A stretch of 64,000 bases of DNA from Frateuria_A yonginensis (GTDB taxonomy: Bacteria > Pseudomonadota > Gammaproteobacteria > Xanthomonadales > Rhodanobacteraceae), in assembly GCF_037137055.1 (NCBI RefSeq), contig NZ_JBBBNY010000009.1:78985-142984 (forward strand). Reading direction: 5' to 3'. Positions 8,517 to 17,390 of this stretch are shown piece by piece (positions within the stretch are counted from its first letter, which is position 1; the number at the start of each line of letters is the position of its first letter). Position numbers and translations under genes: made by a program. The notes under the pieces were generated by a model. It ran no database searches and had not been told where the DNA came from. It saw only the letters and a list, made by a program, of their open reading frames with translations.

Positions 8517-11500
8517 ATGAAGAGTCAATCCGTGCCCGTCAGGCTGCTGGCGGCGGCCGTGCTGGCGGCGTTGTACTGCGGCGGCGTGCAGGCGCAGGAC
8601 GCCGCGAGCCAAACGCAGGGCGACAAGGCGCAGCAGGGCAAGGCGCAGCAGGACAGGAGCAAGGCGTCGCAGGCCCAGCCCACCTCGCTCGAGAAGGTCA
8701 CGGTCACCGGCTATCGCTACTCGATCGAGAAAAGCCTGGATCAGAAGCGCGACGCCAATGCGATCGTCGAGGTCGTCACCGCGGAAGACGTCAGCAAGTT
8801 CCCCGACAAGAACGTGGCCGACGCGCTGCAGCGCGTGCCGGGCGTGATCATCTCCCGCGACGGCGGCGAGGGTAAGAACGTCAGCGTGCGCGGGCTGTCC
8901 TCGGAACTGACCCTGACCGAATTGAACGGCAACTACATCGCCACCGCCGAATCCAACGGCGATCCGACCCGTTCGTTCAACTACACGCTGCTGCCGTCGA
9001 ACATGCTCTCCAGCGCCGAGCTGTTCAAGACGCCGGAAGCGCGTATCGACGAAGGCGGCATCGGCGGCACGGTGATCCTGCACACGCGCCGGCCGCTGGA
9101 CATGGAAGCGAACACCGGCTTCGTGTCCGCCGAGGGCACCTGGGCCGACACGACCAAGAAGACCGACGGGCAGTTCTCCGGCTTGTATGCCTGGCACGAC
9201 AAGAACGAGCGCTTCGGCTTCCTGGTCGGCTACACCAGCCAGAAGCGCACGACGCGCACCATGGGCGCCAGCACCGAGAACTGGCAGTGGTACGGCGACG
9301 ACTACGACGCCCATCCGGCGACCGACGTCAATGGCAGGCCCTCGGGCATGACCGGCTACTGGTGGGGTCAGTCGGGCTTCAACGACCAGAACCACCCCTA
9401 CACCGGCACCTTCCAGGATGGTTGGCCCACCGGTTGCGGCTACTACTGCAACTTCATGATGCCGACCTCGGTCAACCTCAACGTCAAGAACGAGGACCGC
9501 GAGCGCAAGGGCGGCCAGGTGACCCTGCAATTCAGACCGGTCGACAACCTGACCCTCACTGCCAACTACTTCCGTTTCGACCTGTCGCAGAACTCCCAGA
9601 CCAATACGTTGAAGATTCCCGAATGGAATCTGGCCCGCTATGCGGGGGACGGCAACTGGCCCGGCGGCCGCATGCTGGACGGACTGACCTTCGACCCCAG
9701 CGGCACCATCGTCACCGGTGCCAGCTACTCGGTGCACCCGGGCAAGACCTACTACTGCAACAGCGACGAGGCGGCCGCGGGCGGCCTGACGAACACCGGC
9801 GGCTTCGGCCCGGACGACTGCAGCATTCCTACCCCGCAGATCACCGGCAGCTACAACCGCGAGAAAGCGCTGTCGCAGACGGCGGACCTGGGCGCCGAAT
9901 GGTCCGGCGAGTCGTTCGAGGCCAGCGTCAAGGCCGGCCGCACCTGGGCCCAGGGCGGGCCGGAGCTGCAGATCGCGGTGCCGATCAAGCCACGCCGCCA
10001 GAACGCGACGGGCGATTACGACCTGGGCAACACCATGAGCGCCTGGAGTCTGGTCGGCACGCCGACGATGACCTTCTCGCCGGAGCTGATGCAGAACCTG
10101 CGCAACGGCATCGGCGAAGTCGACCTCGGTTCGACCAGCTCGTCGTGGACGCGCAACGAAACCAGGCAGAAGTACGCGCAGGCCGATTTCACCTGGCACG
10201 CCTACGGCGACTGGCTGGACTCGCTGCAGTGGGGCGTGAAATACCGCAATGGCGGCACCCACCGCAGCACTGGCAACAACTACTGGGTCTGCCAGGGCAC
10301 CGATCCCTCCGACTACGACAACCGCTTCCAGAACGGCTGCGATCCCGGCGCGTCGGTGTTCCAGCCGCAGCTCCTGTACCCGCAATCGCTCGGCGACCTC
10401 GCCGGCGGCATCCGCGCGAGCTCTTTCCCGGCGATCAACTATCCGGCCTACGTCGCCTACCTGAACCAGACCTACGGAGAGATGCAGACCCGCAACGAGG
10501 ACAACTTCGTCTACAACGTCGGCGAGAAGATCTACTCGGGCTACCTGCAGGCCAACTTCAAGACCGAACGCCTGCGCGGCAACATCGGCGTGCGCGTGGC
10601 GCGTACCCGGCAGCATGCCGACTCGACGGACCAGGTCGATTACTACAACGACTACTTCTTCGACGGCCCCGACGGCAACCCGGCGCCCTGCCAGCCCGGC
10701 GGCCTGCCGGCGGCCGGCGCGCCCGCCGGCTCCGGCTGCGTCAGCGGCTTCACCACGCTGCCGGACAGCCAGACCAACCCGGCCAGCGGGCATATCTCCT
10801 CGTTCGTGGTCAGTTCGCTGGATCGCACCTACACCGACGTCCTGCCGAGCTTCAACATCGCCTACGACCTGACCGACGACCTGGTGCTGCGCGGTGCCGC
10901 CTCCAAGGTGATCTCGCGCCCGAGCTACGGTGATATCGCCTACCCCGGCGGCCTGCAGTACTACAGCCAGGAATACGTCAACGACCGGCGCCTGATCGGC
11001 GGCGGCGACGAGGTGGGCTGGTACGGCGCCGGCAGCAACAAGAAGCTCGACCCGTACAAGGCCACCCAGTACGACGTCGGCCTGGAGTGGTACTTCCATG
11101 CGGGCTCGGTGCTCGGCGTCGACGTGTTCCGCAAGAACGTCAGCAACTTCTCGGTGCCGGTGGTGCAGGACGTCTCCATGGACGTCGGCGGCCAGACCGT
11201 CACCGTGCAGAACTACTCCACCAGCGCCGGCGGTCGCGACGCGGTTTCCAAGGGCGTCGAACTGTACGCGCAGCACACGCTGGATTTCGGCCTCGGCTTC
11301 CAGGTCAACTACACCTACAACAAGACCAACGAGGCGGCCATCACGCTCGAGGACGGCACCCAGATCGGCAAGTCGCCGCTGGTCGGCAGCGCGAAGAACC
11401 AGGCCAACTTCACCGTGTTCTACGAAACCGAGCGGTTCCTGGCGCGAGCCTCGTACAACCGGCGCGGCGAAGTGGTGGACGGCCTGGTCAACGGCCTGAA

Positions 11501-11699
11501 CGTCTACGAGGAGCCCTACCAGCAGATCGATCTCAACGCGGCGTACAACATCACCAAGGCGTTCAGCGTCACCGCTTCGGTGCTGAACCTGACCAAGGAG
11601 GAGTCGCGCTCGCACCTGGGCAACGACACCCGGGCGCGCTTCTACTCCAACAACTACGCCGGCCGCGTCGTGTACATGGGCCTGACGTACAAGTTCTAG
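8517..11699 (+). CDS. TonB-dependent receptor (TonB-Xanth-Caul type), probable carbohydrate importer
   Basis: A 1060-residue outer-membrane receptor. ATG 8517 is preceded by GAGGGGAGGA. A signal peptide ends near AALYCGGVQAQ. A Gln/Lys-rich linker of about 35 residues leads to VTVTGYRYSIEKSLDQKRDA, which marks the Xanthomonas/Caulobacter receptor family. The plug follows (VVTAEDVSKFPDKNVADALQ, then VPGVIISRDGGEGKNVSVRG). The rest is a 22-strand barrel ending in YMGLTYKF with a C-terminal aromatic residue. This family usually imports oligosaccharides and often sits beside a halogenase-like flavoprotein, as here. The two LacI-type operators upstream link it to the mannosidase operon, so a mannose-containing oligosaccharide is the favoured cargo (inference). 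Confidence 0.93.
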   Translation: MKSQSVPVRLLAAAVLAALYCGGVQAQDAASQTQGDKAQQGKAQQDRSKASQAQPTSLEKVTVTGYRYSIEKSLDQKRDANAIVEVVTAEDVSKFPDKNVADALQRVPGVIISRDGGEGKNVSVRGLSSELTLTELNGNYIATAESNGDPTRSFNYTLLPSNMLSSAELFKTPEARIDEGGIGGTVILHTRRPLDMEANTGFVSAEGTWADTTKKTDGQFSGLYAWHDKNERFGFLVGYTSQKRTTRTMGASTENWQWYGDDYDAHPATDVNGRPSGMTGYWWGQSGFNDQNHPYTGTFQDGWPTGCGYYCNFMMPTSVNLNVKNEDRERKGGQVTLQFRPVDNLTLTANYFRFDLSQNSQTNTLKIPEWNLARYAGDGNWPGGRMLDGLTFDPSGTIVTGASYSVHPGKTYYCNSDEAAAGGLTNTGGFGPDDCSIPTPQITGSYNREKALSQTADLGAEWSGESFEASVKAGRTWAQGGPELQIAVPIKPRRQNATGDYDLGNTMSAWSLVGTPTMTFSPELMQNLRNGIGEVDLGSTSSSWTRNETRQKYAQADFTWHAYGDWLDSLQWGVKYRNGGTHRSTGNNYWVCQGTDPSDYDNRFQNGCDPGASVFQPQLLYPQSLGDLAGGIRASSFPAINYPAYVAYLNQTYGEMQTRNEDNFVYNVGEKIYSGYLQANFKTERLRGNIGVRVARTRQHADSTDQVDYYNDYFFDGPDGNPAPCQPGGLPAAGAPAGSGCVSGFTTLPDSQTNPASGHISSFVVSSLDRTYTDVLPSFNIAYDLTDDLVLRGAASKVISRPSYGDIAYPGGLQYYSQEYVNDRRLIGGGDEVGWYGAGSNKKLDPYKATQYDVGLEWYFHAGSVLGVDVFRKNVSNFSVPVVQDVSMDVGGQTVTVQNYSTSAGGRDAVSKGVELYAQHTLDFGLGFQVNYTYNKTNEAAITLEDGTQIGKSPLVGSAKNQANFTVFYETERFLARASYNRRGEVVDGLVNGLNVYEEPYQQIDLNAAYNITKAFSVTASVLNLTKEESRSHLGNDTRARFYSNNYAGRVVYMGLTYKF

Positions 11700-11712
11700 G
11701 GAGGCCCTTGCT

Positions 11713-11732
11713 CCCGTGCCGCAAGGCACGGG
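11713..11732 (+). other. Hairpin with GCAA tetraloop in the intergenic mRNA
   Basis: CCCGTGCC-GCAA-GGCACGGG forms a perfect 8-bp stem closed by a GNRA tetraloop, 14 bp after the receptor stop and before the intrinsic terminator. It may protect the 3' end of the receptor message. Confidence 0.5.
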
Positions 11733-11742
11733 TAACCTTCCC

Positions 11743-11783
11743 ACGGCAGCGTCTGCACTCCCCTGGCGCTGCCGTTTTCTTTT
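11743..11783 (+). terminator. Intrinsic terminator between TonB receptor and halogenase-like gene
   Basis: ACGGCAGCG (11743-11751) pairs with CGCTGCCGT (11767-11775) and is followed by TTTTCTTTT. This is a well-formed Rho-independent terminator. It lies 27 bp before the next ATG, so the downstream gene should be expressed by read-through or from its own promoter. Confidence 0.8.
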
Positions 11784-11810
11784 GTGCATCTCACGCCGGG
11801 CGCAGCAGCG

Positions 11811-13325
11811 ATGAACGACAACCGGGTCCGCAACATCGTCGTGGTGGGCGGCGGCAGCGCTGGCTGGATGGCCGCGGCGGCGTTGGTCACCTATCTGGGC
11901 AAGGGCGCCACCGTCCGCCTGGTCGAATCGGAGGAGATCGGCACCGTCGGTGTGGGCGAGTCCACCGTCCCGTACATGAAAACCTTCAACTCCCAGGTGC
12001 TCGGCATCCCGGAAGCCGATTTCGTCGCGCGGACGCAGGGCACCTTCAAGCTCGGCATCCAGTTCAACGACTGGGCCCGCATCGGCGACAGCTACGTCCA
12101 CGGTTTCGGCGCGATCGGCCGATCGCTGGGGCCGCTGCCGTTCCACCAGTACTGGCTGAAGCTGTTTCTCGCCGGGCGCGCGCCGGACATCGGCGCCTTT
12201 TCGCTGCCGACCGCCGCGGCGCCCCTCAACCGGTTCATGGCCGGCGCGGCCGATGCGCCACCCGGTTCGCCGCTGGCGGACATCGCCTACGGCTACCAGT
12301 TCGACGCCGGTCTGTATGCGCGCTACCTGCGCGAGCTGGCCGAACGCAGGGGCGCGAAACGCATCGAGGGCAGGATCGTCGACGTCGTCCAGCGCGGAGA
12401 CGACGGCTTCATCGAGGCGGTGGTGCTCGAGAGCGGCCAACGCATCGAGGGCGAGCTGTTCGTCGACTGCTCGGGCTTCCGTGGTCTGCTGATCGAAAAG
12501 ACCCTGAAGGCCGGCTACGAGGACTGGAGCCGATGGCTGCCCTGCGACCGCGCGATGGTCGTGGCCTGCGAGAGCGCCGGACCGCTGACGCCGTACACGC
12601 GCGTGACCGCGCGCGCGGCGGGCTGGCAGTGGCGCATCCCGCTGCAACACCGCACCGGCAACGGCTACGTGTATTCCAGCCGCCACGTCGGCGACGACGA
12701 GGCCGCCGCGACCCTGCTCGGGAACCTCGACGGCAAGGCGCTGGGCGAGCCGCGCCCGCTGCGCTTCACGCCCGGCAGGCGCAGGAAATTCTGGGACAGG
12801 AACGTCGTGGCGGTGGGTCTCGCCGGCGGCTTCATGGAACCGCTGGAATCGACCGCCATCTACCTGGCCCAGTCGGGCATCCAGCGCCTGCTCGGCCTGT
12901 TCCCTGCGCGCGACTTCGATCCGCTGCTGGCCGAGCGCTTCAACCGCGAGTCCGCCTTCGAGCACGAGCGGGTGCGCGATTTCCTGGTGCTGCACTATCA
13001 CGCGACCGAGCGCGACGATACGCCGTTCTGGAACCACTGCCGGGCCATGGCCATCCCCGAACCCGTGCGCGAGACCCTCGAGCTATTTCGCGCCGACGGC
13101 CGCTATTTCCGCTACGGCGACGATTTCTTCGCACTGCCGAGCTGGGTCCAGGTGATGCTCGGCCAGCGCATCGTGCCGCGGGGCTACCATCCGATCGTCG
13201 ACGAGGTGCCGGAGGCGGACCTGCTCGCCTTCGTCGAACGCGTGCGCCGCACGATCGCCGCGGGCGTCGAGGCAATGCCGTCGCACCAGGCCTACATCGA
13301 GGCCAACTGCAAGGCGCAAGCGTAG
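11811..13325 (+). CDS. Tryptophan-halogenase-family FAD-dependent protein
   Basis: A 504-residue flavoprotein. The N-terminal dinucleotide fold has VVVGGGSAGWMAA (residues 10-23). Family residues are kept: Lys80 in TFKLGIQF at the position of the halogenase catalytic lysine, the W-x-W-x-I-P signature in GWQWRIP, and EPLEST near residue 345. By homology it would use FADH2 and a halide, but family members next to TonB receptors in Xanthomonadales and Caulobacterales have largely unknown substrates. They are thought to act with the transport system rather than to make chlorinated natural products. No flavin reductase gene is adjacent. It follows the receptor gene after a terminator. Confidence 0.88.
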   Translation: MNDNRVRNIVVVGGGSAGWMAAAALVTYLGKGATVRLVESEEIGTVGVGESTVPYMKTFNSQVLGIPEADFVARTQGTFKLGIQFNDWARIGDSYVHGFGAIGRSLGPLPFHQYWLKLFLAGRAPDIGAFSLPTAAAPLNRFMAGAADAPPGSPLADIAYGYQFDAGLYARYLRELAERRGAKRIEGRIVDVVQRGDDGFIEAVVLESGQRIEGELFVDCSGFRGLLIEKTLKAGYEDWSRWLPCDRAMVVACESAGPLTPYTRVTARAAGWQWRIPLQHRTGNGYVYSSRHVGDDEAAATLLGNLDGKALGEPRPLRFTPGRRRKFWDRNVVAVGLAGGFMEPLESTAIYLAQSGIQRLLGLFPARDFDPLLAERFNRESAFEHERVRDFLVLHYHATERDDTPFWNHCRAMAIPEPVRETLELFRADGRYFRYGDDFFALPSWVQVMLGQRIVPRGYHPIVDEVPEADLLAFVERVRRTIAAGVEAMPSHQAYIEANCKAQA

Positions 13326-13355
13326 GCCCGGGCGGGTCCTGGCCGGCCACGCGCG

Positions 13356-14255
13356 TCACGCGTCCCGCGTGCGCCGCCAGAACGGCGGTACCAGACGGTG
13401 GCGGCGCAGCGCCACCGCCAGCAATGCCGCCGACACCAGCGAGCACAGCAGCAGGGCCACAACCGAGGCCTCGGCGCCGAACACGCCGCCGCTCAGCCAG
13501 TCCGGTCCGGTGCGGGTGGAAACCAGCCAGCCATCGGCCCTGGTGCCCGAGACCGGGATCCCGTAGACCGTGCCCTGCATGAAGTTCCAGGCCGCGTGCA
13601 GGCCCATGCAGACCCACAGCGAGCGGGTCACCAGGTAGAGGAGCCCGAGCAGGAGGCCCGCCTCGATGGCGATCGCCAGGCCGGCCCACACGGTGGCCCC
13701 CGGGTTGCTCAGGTGTGCGGCACCGAAGAACAGCGCCGATACCACCAGGGCGGCCCAGCTGCCGAGCCCTTCCTCGACCAGGCGATAGAGTACGCCGCGA
13801 GCGATGATCTCCTCGCCGACGCCGGCGCCCAGACCGACCGTCAGGGCGGCGGCGAGCCAGTGCGCATCCGGGTCGACGCCGACCATGTGGTAGCTGCCCA
13901 GCAGCCACAGCGCTCCCACCACGGCACTGAACAGCAAGGCGCCTGTCGCCAGTCCCAGCGCGCCGTCCGGCAGAAGCCGGCCGATCGACAGCTCGCGCAC
14001 CGGCCGGCGCTCGATCAGCTTGACCAGCACCAGGTAGGCGAGCAGCGGAACCAACCCACGGAAGGCCAGCTCGCGCAAGGGGTGGGCCAGCGGACCGGTC
14101 GACGCCGTCGCGTGCGGGAGCAGGCCGAACAGCACACCCCCACCCACCAGCAAGGCGGTGAAGAAAAGCAGCCGCGCCAGCGGCGAGAACACCAGCCAGC
14201 GTTGCCAGGGCGGCGCCGAGGCGGGGGTGGCGAAGGCGAGACGGTAGCCGTGCAT
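13356..14255 (-). CDS. CPBP (CAAX/Abi-type) intramembrane metalloprotease
   Basis: A 299-residue protein with seven or eight hydrophobic segments and the three CPBP motifs: GVGEEIIARGVLYRLV (EExxxR), FFGAAHL (FxxxH) and GLHAAWNFMQG (HxxxN). Family members are inner-membrane glutamate-dependent proteases that cleave within or near the membrane; bacterial substrates are mostly unknown. It is convergent with the halogenase-like gene (30 bp between stops) and seems monocistronic. A link to neighbours is not evident. Confidence 0.85.
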   Translation of the reverse strand: MHGYRLAFATPASAPPWQRWLVFSPLARLLFFTALLVGGGVLFGLLPHATASTGPLAHPLRELAFRGLVPLLAYLVLVKLIERRPVRELSIGRLLPDGALGLATGALLFSAVVGALWLLGSYHMVGVDPDAHWLAAALTVGLGAGVGEEIIARGVLYRLVEEGLGSWAALVVSALFFGAAHLSNPGATVWAGLAIAIEAGLLLGLLYLVTRSLWVCMGLHAAWNFMQGTVYGIPVSGTRADGWLVSTRTGPDWLSGGVFGAEASVVALLLCSLVSAALLAVALRRHRLVPPFWRRTRDA

Positions 14256-14371
14256 GCGATGTCCCCTGTGGATGGCAGGGGCACGCTAGCAGTGCGGCTG
14301 ACGGGTGCCCAGTGGAGGAGGTCACGCCGGCGGGCGGGGCGGGCCTGCGCGATGCGCCGGCGCGGCAGGAC

Positions 14372-14444
14372 GGAGCGAGCCTGCGGGCGATGCTCTTCGC
14401 TGGCGTGGCCCGGTGCGAAAGGCATCGCGAGCAAGCCCGCTCCC
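14372..14444. repeat. REP/BIME-like palindromic element, copy A (degenerate)
   Basis: The element starts GGAGCGAGCCTGCGGGCGATG and ends with CATCGCGAGCAAGCCCGCTCCC, a roughly 21-bp imperfect inverted repeat around a variable 30-bp centre. It lies between the CPBP gene and prfC. The three other copies are at 29.9, 54.7 and 60.3 kb. This copy is the most diverged. Confidence 0.8.
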
Positions 14445-14464
14445 GGCAATCCGAGGGGGCGGGA

Positions 14465-16066
14465 TCAGACCTCGACCGAGGCGGCGTGCTCGCGCGTGGC
14501 CGAGAAGCGGACCTGCGGCCAGCGTTCCTGCGCCAGCTGCAGGTTGACCCGCGAGGGCGCGAGGTAAACCAGTTCGCCGGCGGCGTCGACGGCGAGGTTC
14601 ATCGCGTTCTTCTCGCGGAACTCCTCCAGCTTCTTCGCGTCGTCGCAATGCACCCAGCGCGCGGTGACCACACCGACGGGGTCGAACGACGCATCCACGC
14701 CGTACTCGTCCTTCAACCGGTAGGCCACCACGTCGAACTGCAGCACGCCGACTGCGCCCAGGATCAGGTCGTTGCTCATCAGCGGGCGGAAGAACTGCGT
14801 GGCACCCTCCTCCGACAGCTGCGCCAGGCCCTTCTGCAGCGCCTTCATCTTCAGCGGGTCGCGCAGGCGCGCGCGGCGGAACAGTTCCGGCGCGAAGTTG
14901 GGGATGCCGGTGAAGCTGATCGGCTCGCCCTCGGTGAAAGTGTCGCCGATCGAAATGGTGCCGTGGTTGTGCAGGCCGATCACGTCGCCGGGGTAGGCGC
15001 TCTCGACGATCTCGCGGTCGGACGCCATGAAGGTCAGCGCGTTGGCGATACGCACCTCCTTGCCGGTGCGCGTCTGGATCATCTTCATGCCGGCGGTGTA
15101 GGTGCCCGAGCACACGCGCATGAAGGCCACGCGGTCGCGGTGCGCCGGGTCCATGTTCGCCTGGATCTTGAAGACGAAGCCGGTCAGCTTGTCCTCGGCG
15201 GGGTCGACCTGGCGGCCGAGCGTGGCACGCGGGCGCGGCGAGGGGGCGTGCTCCACGAAGAAATCCAGCAGCAGCTGCACGCCGAAGTTGTTCACCGCCG
15301 AGCCGAAGAACACCGGGGTCAGCTTGCCGGCCAGGTAGTCCTCCAGCACGAACGGGTTGGAGGCGCCCTGTACCAGCTCCAGCTCGTCGCGCAGCTCGGC
15401 CAGCATGTCCGCGCCGACCGCCGCTTCCAGCCCCGGTGCGTCCAGGCCCTTGAAGATGGTCGAGTCCTGTCGCGTGAAGTTCCTGCCTGGCTCGTAGACG
15501 TGCACCTCGTCCAGCAGCAGGTGGTAGACACCCTTCAGCCGCTTGCCCATGCCGATCGGCCAGGTCACCGGTGTGCAGGCGATGCCCAGCACCGACTCGA
15601 CCTCGTCCAGCAGCTCGATCGGCGAACGGCCCTCGCGGTCGAGCTTGTTGATGAAGGTCATGATCGGCGTGTCGCGCAGGCGACACACCTCCATCAGCTT
15701 GATGGTGCGCTCCTCCACGCCCTTGGCGCAGTCGATCACCATCAGCGCCGAGTCCACCGCGGTCAGCACGCGGTAGGTGTCCTCGGAGAAGTCCGCGTGG
15801 CCCGGGGTGTCGAGCAGGTTGACGATCTTGCCCTCGTAGGGGAACTGCATCACCGAGGAGGTGACCGAGATGCCGCGCTCCTTCTCCAGCGCCATCCAGT
15901 CGGAGGTCGCGTGGCGCGCGGCCTTGCGGCCCTTGACCGATCCGGCCATCTGGATAGCGCCGCCGAACAGCAACAGCTTCTCGGTCAGCGTGGTCTTGCC
16001 CGCGTCCGGGTGGCTGATGATGGCGAAGGTGCGGCGGCGGCGGGTTTCTTGGGCGTGCGGGGACAT
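14465..16066 (-). CDS. prfC: Peptide chain release factor 3
   Basis: A 533-residue translational GTPase, the usual RF3 length (529 in E. coli). G-domain motifs are G1 ISHPDAGKTTL, G2 around RGISVTSSVMQF, G3 LLDTPGHADFSEDTYR and G4 TFINKLDREGR. RF3 removes RF1 or RF2 from the ribosome after peptide release and takes part in quality control after miscoding. The start MSPHAQETRRRRTFAIISHPDAGK is chosen because it matches the family N-terminus; the frame is open further upstream to 16204 but that stretch is not conserved-looking. It appears monocistronic. Confidence 0.96.
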   Translation of the reverse strand: MSPHAQETRRRRTFAIISHPDAGKTTLTEKLLLFGGAIQMAGSVKGRKAARHATSDWMALEKERGISVTSSVMQFPYEGKIVNLLDTPGHADFSEDTYRVLTAVDSALMVIDCAKGVEERTIKLMEVCRLRDTPIMTFINKLDREGRSPIELLDEVESVLGIACTPVTWPIGMGKRLKGVYHLLLDEVHVYEPGRNFTRQDSTIFKGLDAPGLEAAVGADMLAELRDELELVQGASNPFVLEDYLAGKLTPVFFGSAVNNFGVQLLLDFFVEHAPSPRPRATLGRQVDPAEDKLTGFVFKIQANMDPAHRDRVAFMRVCSGTYTAGMKMIQTRTGKEVRIANALTFMASDREIVESAYPGDVIGLHNHGTISIGDTFTEGEPISFTGIPNFAPELFRRARLRDPLKMKALQKGLAQLSEEGATQFFRPLMSNDLILGAVGVLQFDVVAYRLKDEYGVDASFDPVGVVTARWVHCDDAKKLEEFREKNAMNLAVDAAGELVYLAPSRVNLQLAQERWPQVRFSATREHAASVEV

Positions 16067-16236
16067 GCGGGCGGTTGCGGCGGGATTCGAACCGTACATT
16101 GTAGCCGGATCGGGGGCGCCCACCTGCCGGGCCGGCTGCGCCCGCCACGCGCTGTTCACACGTGCGCAACAGGAGGCGGGCGTAGCGTCGCGCGCGCGCC
16201 GCATACGCGTGCGCGCCCTGTCGAAGGAGGTGGGCC

Positions 16237-16674
16237 ATGAAACGTGTCGCCATGCTGTTCGCGTCGTTGATGCTGTCCGCGGTGATGGGTGCGACTTTCG
16301 CCCAGGAGGCCAAGCCCTACAGGGAGGGTGCCGTCCGGCAGGTAAGTTTCATCAAGATCAAGCCGGGCCAGTTCAACAACTACATGAAATACCTCGACGG
16401 GCCGTACAAGGCGGTGATGGAGGCCAGCATGAAGGCAGGCCTGATCACCGGCTGGTCGGTCTACGAGGCGCAAGCCAGGACCCCGCAGGACCCGGACCTG
16501 ATCCTGACGGTCAATTACCCGAACATGGCCGCGCTCGATCGCACCGACGAGGCGGACGCGATCCGCGCCAAGGTGGCCGGTTCGCTGGAAGCGCAGGACA
16601 AGGCTGCGATCGACCGCGAATCGATGCGCGAGCTGCTGGGCAGCCAGCTGATCCGCGAGTTGATCCTGAAATAG
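16237..16674 (+). CDS. Secreted hypothetical protein
   Basis: A 145-residue protein from ATG 16237, with a strong ribosome-binding site (GAAGGAGG, about 7 bp upstream). Residues 1-22 (MKRVAMLFASLMLSAVMGATFA) are a Sec signal peptide. The mature part reads VSFIKIKPGQFNNYMKYLDGPYKAVMEASMKAG, which resembles the beta-alpha-beta pattern of dimeric alpha-beta barrel proteins (a NIPSNAP/ABM-like segment starting with 'KIKPGQ'). I do not recognise a specific family or function. It probably acts in the periplasm. Confidence 0.75.
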   Translation: MKRVAMLFASLMLSAVMGATFAQEAKPYREGAVRQVSFIKIKPGQFNNYMKYLDGPYKAVMEASMKAGLITGWSVYEAQARTPQDPDLILTVNYPNMAALDRTDEADAIRAKVAGSLEAQDKAAIDRESMRELLGSQLIRELILK

Positions 16675-16697
16675 CGCGGGCGCAGCGCGCCATCGGG

Positions 16698-16723
16698 GAG
16701 GCCCCGCCGCCTGTGGGGGCCTC
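16698..16723. terminator. Hairpin between convergent genes
   Basis: GAGGCCCC and GGGGCCTC form an 8-bp stem 24 bp after the stop of the secreted protein and 14 bp before the stop of the opposing M24 gene. It has no U-tract. It may serve both directions as a weak terminator. Confidence 0.45.
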
Positions 16724-16736
16724 TCGGCGTGGAAGG

Positions 16737-17390
16737 TCACCCGACCAGCAGGTCTTCGTAGAACGCCCCGAACGGCTCGGTGGGGTGCGCGATCTGGATC
16801 TCCAGCACCCACAGTCCCGGCGAGGGTGTGCCCTCCAGCGAGCCCAGGTCCCCGCCTTTGTGCACCGAGTGCGGATAGTCGCCGAGGCGGTGGCCCTTGA
16901 TCGCGTGGTTGAAACGCCAGCCCATCGCCTGCGCCTGCACTGTGGCGAACTCGTACAGCGCCCGACCGCTCAGGCCTTCATTGCGCCAGGCCCGGGCGAC
17001 CTCGTCGAACAGCGTGCGGGCAGCCTGCGCGCAGGCCAGGTGCGGGCGCGATTCGCCCGTGGCGAAGGTCTCGCCTACGTCGCCTTCGTGCCCGTCGAAT
17101 ACCAGGCCGAGGTCGATGAAGTAGATGTCGTCCTCGCTCAGCCGCACGCCGGGGTCGGAGCGCTGCCGGTAGGTCCTGGTGGTATTGGAGCCGATGCGGA
17201 CGATGGGCGGATGCCACAGGCGCTCGACGCCACGCTGCGCGAACACCCCCGCCGCCATGGCCTGGGCCTCGTCCTCGCCGATGCCCGGCCGCATCCGTGC
17301 CCGGATCTCATGCAGTACCGCCCAGCTGCGCTCGCGGGCGCGGAGCATCGACGCCGCGTCGAAGCGCCGGCCGACCGCCTCGCGGTTCAC
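16737..17390 (-). CDS. M24-family metallopeptidase-like protein
   Basis: A 217-residue pita-bread fold protein. The five metal ligands of the M24 family appear to be present: Asp93 (FIDLG), Asp104 (GDVGETF), His167 or His174 (KGHRLGDYPHSVH), Glu197 (VLEIQ) and Glu212 (YEDLL). It is short compared with Xaa-Pro aminopeptidases because it lacks their N-terminal domain. GTG 17390 is taken as start since it overlaps the stop of the 2OG oxygenase by four bases (GTGA), showing translational coupling. It may be a dipeptidase or a non-peptidase creatinase-like enzyme; the substrate is unknown. Confidence 0.8.
   Translation of the reverse strand: MNREAVGRRFDAASMLRARERSWAVLHEIRARMRPGIGEDEAQAMAAGVFAQRGVERLWHPPIVRIGSNTTRTYRQRSDPGVRLSEDDIYFIDLGLVFDGHEGDVGETFATGESRPHLACAQAARTLFDEVARAWRNEGLSGRALYEFATVQAQAMGWRFNHAIKGHRLGDYPHSVHKGGDLGSLEGTPSPGLWVLEIQIAHPTEPFGAFYEDLLVG

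Noticed and set aside
7974..13037. Very long antisense open frame (about 1,690 codons) opposite the TonB receptor and flavoprotein genes
   Set aside because: Low-complexity Arg/Ala/Gly/Val-rich translation without domains; it mirrors the codon bias of the plus-strand genes, whose products are clearly recognisable.
11811..13325. Natural-product (halogenated indole) gene cluster
   Set aside because: No biosynthetic genes or flavin reductase are adjacent; the pairing with a TonB receptor is the usual transport-linked context.
16067..16204. N-terminal extension of release factor 3
   Set aside because: RF3 proteins begin a few residues before the G1 loop; the extension adds 46 unconserved residues overlapping the promoter region.
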